Positions 7,737 to 16,674 of a stretch of DNA of 40,413 bases are shown here, piece by piece. The DNA comes from Christensenella sp. UBA4379 (GTDB lineage: Bacteria > Bacillota > Clostridia > Christensenellales > Aristaeellaceae). Location of the stretch: positions 59,366 to 99,778 of the forward strand of contig DGRV01000076.1 in NCBI GenBank assembly GCA_002391225.1, written 5' to 3'. The position numbers and the translations under genes were made by a program. Under the pieces are notes generated by a model. It was not told the DNA's origin and ran no database searches. It was given only the letters and a program-made list of their open reading frames with translations. Positions within the stretch are counted from its first letter, which is position 1. Every line of letters starts with the position of its first letter.

Positions 7737-8747
7737 ATGATCACACTGAAAGACATTGCGTCTGTGTGCGGCGTTTCAGTGGCAACCGTATCCAGAGCCC
7801 TGAACGGCAGCGGGGATATCAGCCCCGCGCAGGTGGAGCGGATTCGCCGGACCGCTGCCCAGATGGGCTATCTGCCCAACGCGGCCGCCAGGGCGCTGAA
7901 GACCAACCGGTCCTTCATGCTGGGCATTCTCTATGAGGACCGGATGGATCACGAATATTTTTCCCTGGTGATCGAAGGAATCCGCCGCCGGGCGGAGGAG
8001 CGGGGGTTCGATCTGGCTTTCCTGTCGCACAACACGCAGGACGGGAACGCCGAATATCCCGAGCACGCCGCCCGCCGCAACCTGGACGGGGTGGTGCTGG
8101 TCTCCTGCCGCTGGCAGGAAACCGGCGTGCAGCGCATTTTGGCCGGCCCCCTGCCCTGCATCGTGATCGACTATGCCCAGAAAGGCTGCGACACCGTGGC
8201 CAACGACAACCTGGGCAGCATGAAACAGCTGGTGAGGGAAGCCTATGCCCGCGGGTACCGCCGCCTGGCCTTCATCCACGGGGAAGCGGGCTATGTGACG
8301 GACGAGCGTCTGGCCGGCTTTGAGGCAGGCCTTCAGGAATGCGGCCTAATCAAGCGGCCCGAATATATCCGCTCGGCCCGCTTCCGCCACGCGGCCTCCT
8401 CCTGGCGGGAGGCAAAGGCATTGACGGAGCTCAGCGTTCCGCCGGACTGCGTCTTTTTTCCGGACGATTTTTCTTTGATGGGCGTCATGGACCAGCTGCG
8501 CCAGCGGGGGCTGTGCCTCAGGGACTGCTTCGCCGCCGTCGGCTATGACGGAATCGGGCCGTCCTCCTATTTTTACCCGCGGCTGTTCACCTACCGGCAG
8601 GATACGGAAACCATCGGCCGGCTGGCGGTGGACCGGCTGCTGGACCGCATTTTGGGCCAGGTGGAAAACTGGGAGCCCGGCGAAGTGATCGTCCCGGGGA
8701 CGATGCTTCAGGGGGATACCCTGCCGCCCAAAGCTACCTTGGGGTGA
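7737..8747 (+). CDS. LacI-family transcriptional regulator
   Basis: A 336-aa DNA-binding regulator. The N-terminal helix-turn-helix is textbook (ITLKDIASVCGVSVATVSRALNG, then ISPAQVERI and the hinge NAAARALKT). The rest is a periplasmic-binding-protein-like sensor domain (LGILYEDR near residue 62, GVVLVSC, a FPDDFSLMGVMD block, and a C-terminal half ending at a dimer interface). It precedes a repeat-rich secreted protein and a complete carbohydrate ABC importer on the same strand, so it probably controls that locus in response to a sugar. The promoter and an operator-like site lie immediately upstream. Only a weak Shine-Dalgarno (CAGG close to the ATG) is visible, suggesting low expression. 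Confidence 0.95.
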   Translation: MITLKDIASVCGVSVATVSRALNGSGDISPAQVERIRRTAAQMGYLPNAAARALKTNRSFMLGILYEDRMDHEYFSLVIEGIRRRAEERGFDLAFLSHNTQDGNAEYPEHAARRNLDGVVLVSCRWQETGVQRILAGPLPCIVIDYAQKGCDTVANDNLGSMKQLVREAYARGYRRLAFIHGEAGYVTDERLAGFEAGLQECGLIKRPEYIRSARFRHAASSWREAKALTELSVPPDCVFFPDDFSLMGVMDQLRQRGLCLRDCFAAVGYDGIGPSSYFYPRLFTYRQDTETIGRLAVDRLLDRILGQVENWEPGEVIVPGTMLQGDTLPPKATLG

Positions 8748-8811
8748 AACCGGCTCTGCCGGATCGCCATAGATTATTTTGTATTCAATAGAACAAGAGG
8801 AGGAATCGACA

Positions 8812-10872
8812 ATGAAAAAATGGTTGTCCCTTTTGCTGACCGCAGCGCTCCTGCTTTCCACCGTGACCGGCGCGATGGCCTGGACCTTCGGCCCGGCGGA
8901 ACTGCCGCAGACGTCCGAACCGACGGAAGCCCCCGCGGAAGAGCCTGAAGAAGAACCGGCGGAAGAACCCAAGCCCGCCGCCATGGCCTACATCATGTAC
9001 GCTGATTCCGCCTGGGCCGCCCAGTACTGGGGCTCCGACGCGGAGGGCGTGACCGCCACCAACGCCTCCGTGACCGGCGAGGGCGATTACACCGTCGGCC
9101 TGGAATTCGCCAACACGGCGCGGGGCCTTGCCTTTGCGGCCCTGGGCCTCAAGGACGGCGAAAACCTGTTCCCCGGCTACTACCTCAGGATCAACGCCAT
9201 CCGCGTCAACGGCGAGGCGGTGGCCTTCAACAAGGGCTACACCTCTTCTGACGACAAGATCGAGACCCGCATGAACATCTACAATGAATGGGTCAGCGAA
9301 GTTCCCGCGGACGCCCGCAGCTTTGACGGCGACCTGGAAGGCGTTTCTCCCATCATCGTGGATAAGGCGGCCTTTGAAAACGTCAAGTCCGTGGAAGTCG
9401 ACTTCTCCGTCCTCAAGCACGGCGTGGATTCCGCCTACATCATGTACGCTGATTCCGCCTGGGCCGCCCAGTACTGGGGCACGCCCGCGGAGGGCGTGAC
9501 CGCCACCGAAGCGGAAATCACCGGCTTTGGCGATTATACCGTGGGCCTGGAATTCGCGACCGAAGCGCAGGGCCTGGCCTTTGCCGCCCTGGGCCTCAAG
9601 AAGGGCGAAATCACCTATCCCGGCGCTTATCTCAAGATCAACGCCATCCGTGTCAACGGCGAAGACGTTGCGTTCAGCAAGGGCTATACCTCCTCTGACA
9701 ACGGCATCGAGACCCGCATGAACGTCTACAACGAATGGGTCAGCGAGCTGCCCAAGGACGCCCGCAGCTTTGACGGCGATTTGGAAGGCGCTTCCTGGAT
9801 CATCGTGGACAAGGAAGCCTTCGCCTCCGTCAAGACCGTGGAAATCGACTTCTCCCTCATCCCCGTGACCGACACCGCCTACATCATGTTCGCTGATTCC
9901 GCCTGGACCGCCCAGTACTGGGGAAGCCCGGCGGAGGGCGTGACCGCCACCGACGTCACCGTCGACGGCCCCGGCACCTACACCGTTTCCCTGAGCTTCG
10001 CCACCCCGGCCAACGGCATCGCCTTTACCGCCGTGGGCGTCAAGAAGGGCGAAGTCAACTTCCCCGGCTACTTCATCGACGTCAAGTCCGTCAAGGTCAA
10101 CGGCGAGGAGCTGACGCTGGGCAAGGGCTATACCTCCTCTGACGACAAGATCGAGACCCGCGAAAACCTCTATAACGAATGGGTCAGCGAAGTGCCCGCC
10201 GATGCCCGCCGCGCCGACGGCGACCTGGAAGGCGCCGCCGCCATCATCGTGGACAAGGAAGCCTTCGCCGAAGTGTCCACCATGGAAGTGACCTTCGACT
10301 ACATCTACGGCGTGGCCGCCGCCCAGGACGCGGACGCTCCCATGACGGAAGACGACGCCAAGGCCCTCATGGCCGAAGGCTTCAAGGCCTACATCGGCGT
10401 CCAGGGCAAGGACACCTACGTCTTCCGCAACGCCTGGAACGACAGCTACGGCCTGAATGATACCGAGAATCCCTTCTTCTACCGCCTGACCGGCTGGGAC
10501 GAGAGCAACAACGCCGTGGACTACGGCGGCACCTTCGTGGACGCTGATATCACCGCGGACGGCGAATACACCGTCTCCCTGACCACCGGCGACATGGGCT
10601 TTGGCAGTACCGCCGCCTTCAACCTCCTCTTCGTTTCCACCAACATCCCCAGCAAGCTGGTGGCCGACGGCTTCCTGACCATCTCCGACGTCAAGACGAA
10701 GATCGGCGACGCCCGCACCCAGGAATACACCGACGTGGACGTTTCCGGCGACTATGTCCGCCTGGTAGTGGTGGACACCTACAACCGTTCCAGCGAGCCC
10801 TTCGGCTACACCGTGCCCGGACCTGACACGACGATTTCCATCACCTTCACCGTGAGCGGCATGGGCGAGTAA
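8812..10872 (+). CDS. Secreted protein with three ~148-residue tandem repeats
   Basis: A 686-aa exported protein that I cannot assign to a named family. It has a signal peptide (MKKWLSLLLTAALLLSTVTG, cleavage near AMA), a Pro/Glu-rich linker (residues about 34-57), and three tandem domains each opening with AYIMYADSAW or a close variant. A diverged fourth region (about 505-686) shares features such as DGEYTVSL. Each repeat is predicted to be beta-rich and carries INAIRVNGE and KGYTSSDDKIETR type blocks. Carbohydrate or surface-glycan binding is a plausible inference because it lies between a sugar regulator and sugar ABC permeases. The ATG follows AGAGGAGGAATCGACA; a hairpin terminator closes the gene. 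No anchor or sortase motif is seen, so it may be released. Confidence 0.9.
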   Translation: MKKWLSLLLTAALLLSTVTGAMAWTFGPAELPQTSEPTEAPAEEPEEEPAEEPKPAAMAYIMYADSAWAAQYWGSDAEGVTATNASVTGEGDYTVGLEFANTARGLAFAALGLKDGENLFPGYYLRINAIRVNGEAVAFNKGYTSSDDKIETRMNIYNEWVSEVPADARSFDGDLEGVSPIIVDKAAFENVKSVEVDFSVLKHGVDSAYIMYADSAWAAQYWGTPAEGVTATEAEITGFGDYTVGLEFATEAQGLAFAALGLKKGEITYPGAYLKINAIRVNGEDVAFSKGYTSSDNGIETRMNVYNEWVSELPKDARSFDGDLEGASWIIVDKEAFASVKTVEIDFSLIPVTDTAYIMFADSAWTAQYWGSPAEGVTATDVTVDGPGTYTVSLSFATPANGIAFTAVGVKKGEVNFPGYFIDVKSVKVNGEELTLGKGYTSSDDKIETRENLYNEWVSEVPADARRADGDLEGAAAIIVDKEAFAEVSTMEVTFDYIYGVAAAQDADAPMTEDDAKALMAEGFKAYIGVQGKDTYVFRNAWNDSYGLNDTENPFFYRLTGWDESNNAVDYGGTFVDADITADGEYTVSLTTGDMGFGSTAAFNLLFVSTNIPSKLVADGFLTISDVKTKIGDARTQEYTDVDVSGDYVRLVVVDTYNRSSEPFGYTVPGPDTTISITFTVSGMGE
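8986..10316 (+). repeat. Three in-gene tandem repeats of 447 and 444 bp
   Basis: Repeat units begin at 8986, 9433 and 9877, spaced 447 and 444 bp, and remain close at the DNA level over long blocks. They look like a recent in-frame expansion and could recombine to change copy number. Confidence 0.9.
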
Positions 10873-10894
10873 TCCATCATCCATTCAGACGGAA

Positions 10895-10920
10895 GGGAGC
10901 AGGCCCCGCGGCCCGCTCCC
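10895..10920 (+). terminator. Hairpin after the repeat-protein gene
   Basis: GGGAGCAGGCC (10895-10905) pairs with GGCCCGCTCCC (10910-10920) with one A/C mismatch and a 4-base loop. The following T content is poor (TCCGCTTTCGCC), so it may only reduce read-through into the permease genes or protect the upstream mRNA end. Confidence 0.55.
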
Positions 10921-10954
10921 TCCGCTTTCGCCTCATAAATAAGGAAGAAAAACA

Positions 10955-12451
10955 ATGCAGACAGCTGTGAAAAGCTTTAAAACAGCAGAGAAGCGGGAGT
11001 ACGGTTTCCTGGTTCCCTACTGGATTCACCGCATCGTCATTCTGCTGGCGGGAATGATGGTCTTTTTCTCCCCGGTCAATCCCGGGCGGATCCTGAAACA
11101 GGTCAATGAAAACGCCTCCCTGTTTACCACTGCCTTTTCCTACGACAATATCGCAACCCAGCTCAAAAGCGCCATCTCCAGGAACGCCATCACCGAGGGT
11201 GATATCCGCTCTGTGATGACGGGCTGCCTGATCATCCTGATCGGCATCCTGCTGTGCGCGGTTGGTGGCTGCATGAGCGCCGGCAACAACCGCATGAAGA
11301 AAACGGGAATCTACTTTCCTATGAGCGGGAGCATGGTGATGCTCGGCGGCCTCTTCATGATCTGGCGCAGATACCAGGCGGTCTATACCTTCGTCACCGA
11401 AAACAACAAGGTGAGCCGCGCCACCCCAATCACCGCCGACGGCTCCATGCCCCAGTCCATGACGGTATTCGCCGTGGTTGCCGGTCTGATCCTGCTGACA
11501 TCCTTCTTGCTTTTCTTCCTGCTGACAAAAAAGGAAAAAGAAGAAAAGATGGAAATGGAAGAGCGCTACAAGCTCTTCCTGATGTTCCTGCCGGTGCTGC
11601 TGCTGACCTTCGTCTTTGCATACCTGCCGATCTACGGCTGGCGCTTTGCGTTCTTCGATTACAAGATCGGCGATGAACTGTCCCGGGCGAACTTCGTCGG
11701 CTTCCGCTGGTTCCAGACCCTGGTTTCCAACGAGGCGACGCGCTCAGACATCGTCCGGGTCCTGCGCAACACCCTGGCGATGTCCGGCCTGGGCATCCTG
11801 ACCAGCTGGCTGCCCATCGCCTTTGCCGTGCTGCTGGCGGAAATCCCGTCTTCCAAATTCCAGCGCTTCGTGCAGACCTTCACCACCATCCCCAACTTCA
11901 TCTCCTGGGTGCTGGTCTACGCCATCGCCTACGCCATTTTCTCTACCGACGGCTTTATCAACTCCTTCCTGACGAACGTCATGGGGAGGACCACCTCCAC
12001 CGACTACCTGGCCAGCGCCGACCACATCTGGCTCAAGATGCTTCTGTGGGGCACCTGGAAGGGCATCGGCTGGAGCGCCATCATCTACATCGCCGGCATC
12101 GCCGGCATCGACCAGCAGCTGTATGAGGCCGCTTCGGTGGACGGGGCGAACCGCTTCCAGCGCATGTGGCACATCACCGTGCCCGGCCTGCTGCCCACCT
12201 ACATGGTCATGCTGCTGATGAGCATCGCCGGCATCCTCTCCAACGGCATGGAGCAGTACCTGGTCTTCTCCAACGCCCTGAACAAGGATGTGATCGAGGT
12301 ATTGGACCTGTACGTCTACAACATCGGCATCGGTTCGGGCCAGATCCCGCTTTCGACGGTGGTCGGCATTACCAAGTCCCTGGTCGGCGTGATCCTGCTC
12401 TTCGGCGCGAACAGCATTTCCAAGCTGCTCCGCGGCGAGAGCATCATATAA
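10955..12451 (+). CDS. Carbohydrate ABC transporter permease (LplB type) with long N-terminal extension
   Basis: Membrane-spanning permease of a sugar/oligosaccharide importer, 498 aa. The C-terminal ~300 residues are a standard LplB-like permease with LFLMFLPVLLLTFVFAYLPIYGW and the EAA loop YEAASVDGANRFQRMWHITVPG at about residues 389-410, which contacts the ATPase. The first ~200 residues are an addition: hydrophobic segments near 27-40, 90-105, 120-137 and 170-188, with a soluble loop carrying FTTAFSYDNIATQLKSAI. Usual family length is near 300, so this extension stands out. It is followed after 12 bp by the second permease. No ATPase gene lies in the cluster; these importers often use a shared MsmK-like ATPase encoded elsewhere. 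Confidence 0.93.
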   Translation: MQTAVKSFKTAEKREYGFLVPYWIHRIVILLAGMMVFFSPVNPGRILKQVNENASLFTTAFSYDNIATQLKSAISRNAITEGDIRSVMTGCLIILIGILLCAVGGCMSAGNNRMKKTGIYFPMSGSMVMLGGLFMIWRRYQAVYTFVTENNKVSRATPITADGSMPQSMTVFAVVAGLILLTSFLLFFLLTKKEKEEKMEMEERYKLFLMFLPVLLLTFVFAYLPIYGWRFAFFDYKIGDELSRANFVGFRWFQTLVSNEATRSDIVRVLRNTLAMSGLGILTSWLPIAFAVLLAEIPSSKFQRFVQTFTTIPNFISWVLVYAIAYAIFSTDGFINSFLTNVMGRTTSTDYLASADHIWLKMLLWGTWKGIGWSAIIYIAGIAGIDQQLYEAASVDGANRFQRMWHITVPGLLPTYMVMLLMSIAGILSNGMEQYLVFSNALNKDVIEVLDLYVYNIGIGSGQIPLSTVVGITKSLVGVILLFGANSISKLLRGESII

Positions 12452-12463
12452 GGGGGTGGAGAG

Positions 12464-13396
12464 ATGACTGCCAAAGCGAAAGAAGCGGCTCCCATGCACA
12501 TCAAAAAGTCAGCCGGGGACCATGTCTTTGAAATCGGCCTGATCGTGCTGTTCAGCCTGTTCACCCTGCTGTGCGTATTTCCGTTCTACTATCTGTTCAT
12601 CAACACCATCTCCAACAACGACGCGGTAACCTCCGGCCTGGTCAACTTCTACCCGATCGGGATCCATTTTACCAACTACATGAACCTGCTGAACGCGTCC
12701 GACCTGGGCAACGCCCTGTTCGTGACCGTCGCCCGCACGGTCCTTGGCACGGCGCTGATGGTGCTGACCTCCGCCTGGGCTGGGTATCTGGTGACCAAAC
12801 GGAAGATGTGGAAGCGCTCCCTCTGGTACCGCGCCCTGGTCATCACCATGTACTTTAACGCCGGCCTCGTGCCCTGGTACATGAACATGCTGATGCTGGG
12901 CCTGACCAACAACTTCCTGGCCTACATCATCCCGGGCATGGTCGCCCCGTACAACATCATCCTGGTCAAGACCTACATAGAATCGATTCCGGCTTCTCTG
13001 GAAGAAAGCGCCACCATCGACGGCGCGACGACCACGAAGGTCTTCCTGCGGATCATCCTGCCGCTGTCGGTGCCGATCCTGGCGACGATCTCCATTTTCG
13101 GCGCAGTCGGCAACTGGAACTCCTTCCAGGATTCCCTTCTGCTGATGAGCGGCCGGCCGGACCTTTACACCCTGCAGCACCGCCTGTATGTGTACCTGAA
13201 CACCACCTCGAACCTGGGCGCGGTCATGAACGCCGGGGCGGGCGGCGTCAACACGGCGGCTGCTCAGAGCCTGCTCAACACCAAGGTCATCAAGTACACC
13301 GTCTCCATGGTGACCATCATCCCGATCCTGCTGGTCTATCCCTTTATGCAGAGGTACTTCGTCAAGGGGATTATGATGGGATCGGTCAAAGGATAA
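12464..13396 (+). CDS. Carbohydrate ABC transporter permease (YtcP/LplC type)
   Basis: The second permease of the importer, 310 aa, with about six membrane segments. It has the MalG-like N-terminal helix (IGLIVLFSLFTLLCVFPFYYLF) and the EAA loop LEESATIDGATTTKVFLRIILP from about residue 178. GGGGGTGGAGAG precedes the ATG by a few bases, and the gene starts 12 bp after the first permease, which indicates co-translation in one membrane complex. The stop codon TAA at 13394-13396 is itself the first three bases of a short tandem AT-rich repeat, so that element sits exactly at the gene end. Confidence 0.95.
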   Translation: MTAKAKEAAPMHIKKSAGDHVFEIGLIVLFSLFTLLCVFPFYYLFINTISNNDAVTSGLVNFYPIGIHFTNYMNLLNASDLGNALFVTVARTVLGTALMVLTSAWAGYLVTKRKMWKRSLWYRALVITMYFNAGLVPWYMNMLMLGLTNNFLAYIIPGMVAPYNIILVKTYIESIPASLEESATIDGATTTKVFLRIILPLSVPILATISIFGAVGNWNSFQDSLLLMSGRPDLYTLQHRLYVYLNTTSNLGAVMNAGAGGVNTAAAQSLLNTKVIKYTVSMVTIIPILLVYPFMQRYFVKGIMMGSVKG

Positions 13397-13427
13397 TTCG
13401 TAATGCCTAATGCATAATTCATAATTC
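13394..13427 (+). repeat. Short TAATGC-type tandem repeat at the permease stop codon
   Basis: Imperfect 7-8-base units (TAATTCG, TAATGCC, TAATGCA, TAATTCA, TAATTC) run on from the stop codon. The minus strand at 16636-16674 holds a close relative, in the same orientation relative to its gene's stop codon. Confidence 0.7.
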
Positions 13428-13460
13428 AAAATGCTGAGAGATTGTAACTGAAAGGAGTGT

Positions 13461-15200
13461 ATGAACCCTATGAAGAAAAGCCTTTCCCTGATCCTGGCAC
13501 TGGCGCTCGTATGCTGTGTTGTGCCGTTTGCTGCCATTGCCGAAACTGTAGTGGACCGCGATGGGCCGACCATTACGCTGGACGTGTACAGCCAGCTGGC
13601 AAACTTCTCCGGTATCCAGCAGGGCTGGGGCGCCGTGATGCTCAAGGACAAGTTCAACGTGGAGCTCAACATTATCCCCGACCAGGACGGCACCTATGAG
13701 ACCCGTGTGGCTTCCGGCAACCTGGGCGACATCGTTGTCTGGGGCGCCAACGGCCAGGATTACAAGAACGCGGTGGAAAAGGGCCTGCTGCTCGACTGGG
13801 AAGAGGACAACCTGGGCGAGACCTACGCCCCTTACATCTGGGAAAACTACCAGGGCGCTCTGAACGCCAACCGGGCGGTCTCCGGGGACGATACCATCCA
13901 CGGCTTCGGCCACGCGGTCGCCTTCAAGCAGGGCAGCCACGCTTCCTTCTTCTATACCTGGGACCTGCGCTGGGACCTGTACAAGCAGCTGGGTTATCCG
14001 GAAGTCAAGAACCTGGACGACCTGTTTGACGTCCTGCAGAAGATGAAGGAACTGGAGCCCACCGACGAAAGGGGCAACCCCACCTACGCTACCTCCATCT
14101 GGCCCGACTGGGACGGCAACATGGTCATGTACGTCAAGTCCCTGGGCACCGCCTATTACGGCTATGACGAGCTGGGCTTCGGCTACTACAATCCCAATAA
14201 CGGCCAGTTCGTCTCCTGCCTGGACGAGGACGGCCCGTACCTCAAGTGCCTCAAGTTCTTTAACCGCCTCTATCAGGCCGGCCTGCTGGATCCGAACTCC
14301 ATGACCCAGACCTATGACGTCATGGGTGAGAAGGTCAAGAACGGCGGCACCTTCTGGGGCATCTTCAACTATTCCACCTCTCTCATTTACAATACCACCA
14401 ATCATCTCGAACAGGGCAAGATGATGTATTCTCTGGTTCCCAAGGATGCCAGCCCCATCGTCTACGGCCTGGGCACCAACGGCGGCAACCGCGTCTGGTC
14501 CATCGGCAACTACACCGAATATCCCGAGCTCTGCCTGGAGATCCTGGACTGGCTGGCGACGCCCGAAGGCTCCATGACCATGTGGTACGGCCCCAAGGGC
14601 GTGACCTGGGATTATGACGAGAACGGCCTGGCCTATTTCACCGAGCTGGGCAAGCTGACCAGCACCGACTCCACCCAGTCCATGGACGGCGTGACCTGGA
14701 CCAGCCCCTGGACCGGCAAGACCTACACCCTCTCCGGCACCTTTAACGACGGCTGCGTGCAGATCAACAACGTGACCCTGGCGCAGGACATGGAGAACCC
14801 CGACGGCGCCAACGGCGAAACCTTCAACAAGTCGTCCTGGGAATCCGAGGTCAAGGCCTCCGCTTATGAGATCCAGGAAGACTGGCGCAAGTGGTCCGGC
14901 TATGCCTCCGCGGATCAGTACATGAACGCCGGCAAGTACACCATCATGCCGGAAATCAACTATTCCGAGAGCCCCCGTTCTTCCAGCCTCGACCTGATCT
15001 GGCAGCAGTGCGCGACCACCATCAAGCAGTGCTCCTGGAAGGCGATCTACGCCAAGAACGACGGCGAGTTCAACGCCGCCCTCAGCGAAATGAAGGCCCG
15101 CGTGAACATGTACGGCTGGAACCAGTGCGTGGAATGGTGCGAGCAGGAATGCGCGGCCAAGTGGGCGCTGAGCCAGGAAGCAGCTTCTTTAGCTGAATAA
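13461..15200 (+). CDS. Extracellular solute-binding protein for the sugar importer
   Basis: A 579-aa binding protein of the large LipO/oligosaccharide class, delivering substrate to the two permeases upstream. The signal peptide MKKSLSLILALALVCCVVPF ends near AAIA; neither Cys is in a standard lipobox. The mature protein has the type-1 binding-protein pattern (GWGAVMLKDKFNVELNII, ASGNLGDIVVWG, YPEVKNLDDLFDVLQKMKEL). The start could be the ATG at 13461 or the one at 13470: AAAGGAG is only three bases before the first and twelve before the second. A terminator follows. Large size suggests an oligosaccharide or glycan-derived ligand; that part is inference. Confidence 0.94.
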   Translation: MNPMKKSLSLILALALVCCVVPFAAIAETVVDRDGPTITLDVYSQLANFSGIQQGWGAVMLKDKFNVELNIIPDQDGTYETRVASGNLGDIVVWGANGQDYKNAVEKGLLLDWEEDNLGETYAPYIWENYQGALNANRAVSGDDTIHGFGHAVAFKQGSHASFFYTWDLRWDLYKQLGYPEVKNLDDLFDVLQKMKELEPTDERGNPTYATSIWPDWDGNMVMYVKSLGTAYYGYDELGFGYYNPNNGQFVSCLDEDGPYLKCLKFFNRLYQAGLLDPNSMTQTYDVMGEKVKNGGTFWGIFNYSTSLIYNTTNHLEQGKMMYSLVPKDASPIVYGLGTNGGNRVWSIGNYTEYPELCLEILDWLATPEGSMTMWYGPKGVTWDYDENGLAYFTELGKLTSTDSTQSMDGVTWTSPWTGKTYTLSGTFNDGCVQINNVTLAQDMENPDGANGETFNKSSWESEVKASAYEIQEDWRKWSGYASADQYMNAGKYTIMPEINYSESPRSSSLDLIWQQCATTIKQCSWKAIYAKNDGEFNAALSEMKARVNMYGWNQCVEWCEQECAAKWALSQEAASLAE

Positions 15201-15226
15201 ACACAAAAACAAAAGTAAAAACACGG

Positions 15227-15252
15227 GCCGGCGGTAAAACGCCGGCTCTTTT
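15227..15252 (+). terminator. Terminator after the solute-binding protein gene
   Basis: GCCGGCG (15227-15233) pairs with CGCCGGC (15240-15246) with a 6-base loop, followed by TCTTTTG. Partial read-through would feed the SDR gene 32 bp further on. Confidence 0.8.
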
Positions 15253-15283
15253 GACAAATTTGGATGTGAAGGGAGAAAGCAAC

Positions 15284-16039
15284 ATGTATCAAGTCAAGGG
15301 CAGATGGGCCCTGATTACCGGGGCGGCCCGGGGCATCGGTTATCTGACGGCCCTGTTTATGGCCAAGCAGGGGTGCAACCTGATCCTCCACAGCAGGGAC
15401 CTGAGCCACACCGAGAAGGCGGTCATCGAGGTTAAGGCCCTGGGCGTAGAGGCCCGCGCCGTCGCGGCGGACCTGAACGACCTTGCTCAGGTGGAACGGA
15501 TGCTTGCTGAAATCGACCGGATGAACGTCGACGTGGACATCGTGCTCAATAACGCGGGCCTGCAGATCGCCTACAGGACCGATTATTTTGAGACCCCTGT
15601 CTCGGACTATGAGATCAGCTTCCGGGTGAACACCATCGCCCCGGCGATGATCTGCTACCATTTCCTGCCCAAGATGATCAAAAAGGGGACGGGCCGGATC
15701 CTGAACACCACCAGCGGCATCGCCCTGGACGTCTGCCAGGCGGGCTATTCGGCCAGCAAGGCGGCCCTGGACAAGATCACCATCGACCTGGGCTCGAAGG
15801 TCGAGGGGACCGACGTGATGATCAACCTGACCGACCCCGGCTGGTGCCGCACCGACCTGGGCGGGCCCCATGCGCCCAACGCCCCGGAGAGCGCGATACC
15901 GGGCATCGTGGCCGGCGTGTTCGCGGACGACAAAAAATCCGGACGGTACCTCGGAGCCCAGCATTTCGCGGGACTTTCCCTCGAGGAAACGGTCCGGAAG
16001 GTAGAAAGAGAGTTTAACAGCCCTTACGGCAGAGGATGA
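15284..16039 (+). CDS. SDR-family oxidoreductase
   Basis: A 251-aa short-chain dehydrogenase/reductase. It has the Rossmann glycine motif TGAARGIG near residue 14, NNAG near 90, the catalytic Ser in TTSG, and the YSASK Tyr-Lys pair, so the active site is complete. HSRD after beta-2 suits NADP(H) binding. The start at 15284 is chosen because GGGAG lies eight bases upstream; the 11 codons before it have no ribosome-binding site. Lying just behind a sugar-binding protein gene, it may act on the imported sugar or a polyol derived from it, but the substrate cannot be read from the sequence. Its last 26 bases overlap the convergent cyclo-ligase gene. Confidence 0.93.
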   Translation: MYQVKGRWALITGAARGIGYLTALFMAKQGCNLILHSRDLSHTEKAVIEVKALGVEARAVAADLNDLAQVERMLAEIDRMNVDVDIVLNNAGLQIAYRTDYFETPVSDYEISFRVNTIAPAMICYHFLPKMIKKGTGRILNTTSGIALDVCQAGYSASKAALDKITIDLGSKVEGTDVMINLTDPGWCRTDLGGPHAPNAPESAIPGIVAGVFADDKKSGRYLGAQHFAGLSLEETVRKVEREFNSPYGRG

Positions 16040-16607
16040 TGCCCTCCCCGAAGGTCAGGGCGTCCATTCGGACGTCCTCTTCGCCGTGGGGGATGTCCTC
16101 TAAAACCAGCGCCCGGTGGCACAGGCAGAGCGTCCGACAGGGATGGGTTTGGAGGAAGGCGTCGTAATACCCGCCCCCGTGGCCCAGGCGGTCGCCCGCC
16201 GGCGAAATGCTGAGACAGGGCACGATGGTGAGATCGATCCGCTCCGCTGTTTCTCCGTCCTCCGGCTCCGGGATGCCGTACTGGTTGGAGCGCAGCGCAT
16301 CCAGTTGGGTCAGGCGGACGGCGTCCATCACCGGCTTTTCCCGGCACCGGGGGACATAGACTTCCTTTCCGTCTTCCATCGCCTGACGGAGGATGAAACG
16401 GGTGTCCGGCTCGTTCCCGACGCTGATATAGAGAAAGACGGACCTTGCCTCCCGGTACCAGGGGGAGGAAAGCACATCCCGGGCGATCCGCCCGCTGGAA
16501 TCGGCGGCTTCCTGAGCGCTCATCGCAGCCGCCCGCCGGCGGACCTGCTCCCGGAGCGCTCTTTTCGCAAAAGCGATTTCCTCTTTCATGGTCTGCACGT
16601 CCCTCAC
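16014..16607 (-). CDS. 5-formyltetrahydrofolate cyclo-ligase
   Basis: Cytoplasmic folate enzyme (MTHFS/YgfA family) converting 5-formyl-THF to 5,10-methenyl-THF with ATP. The 197-aa product has the N-terminal basic helix (KRALREQVRRRAAAMS), FLYISVGNEPDT with the phosphate-binding segment, VPRC, and the signature GDRLGHGGGYYDAFL near residue 140. A GTG start at 16605-16607 is chosen because GGAG is six bases upstream; an internal ATG at 16587-16589 has a poorer site. Convergent overlap with the SDR gene leaves no terminator between them. It follows the MATE exporter gene on the same strand across a short AT-rich repeat. Confidence 0.93.
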   Translation of the reverse strand: MRDVQTMKEEIAFAKRALREQVRRRAAAMSAQEAADSSGRIARDVLSSPWYREARSVFLYISVGNEPDTRFILRQAMEDGKEVYVPRCREKPVMDAVRLTQLDALRSNQYGIPEPEDGETAERIDLTIVPCLSISPAGDRLGHGGGYYDAFLQTHPCRTLCLCHRALVLEDIPHGEEDVRMDALTFGEGIILCRKGC

Positions 16608-16635
16608 TTCTTTCTCCGATCTCGCCAGTCTATAA

Positions 16636-16674
16636 ATTAAGCATTACGCATTACGCATTAAGCATTACGAATTA
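16636..16674 (-). repeat. Short TAATGC-type tandem repeat at the MATE stop codon
   Basis: Read on the minus strand, units TAATTCG, TAATGCT, TAATGCG, TAATGCG and TAATGCT run in tandem. The first seven bases are read in frame as the last codons of the MATE gene, and the next TAA is its stop. Same family and orientation as 13394-13427. Confidence 0.7.
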
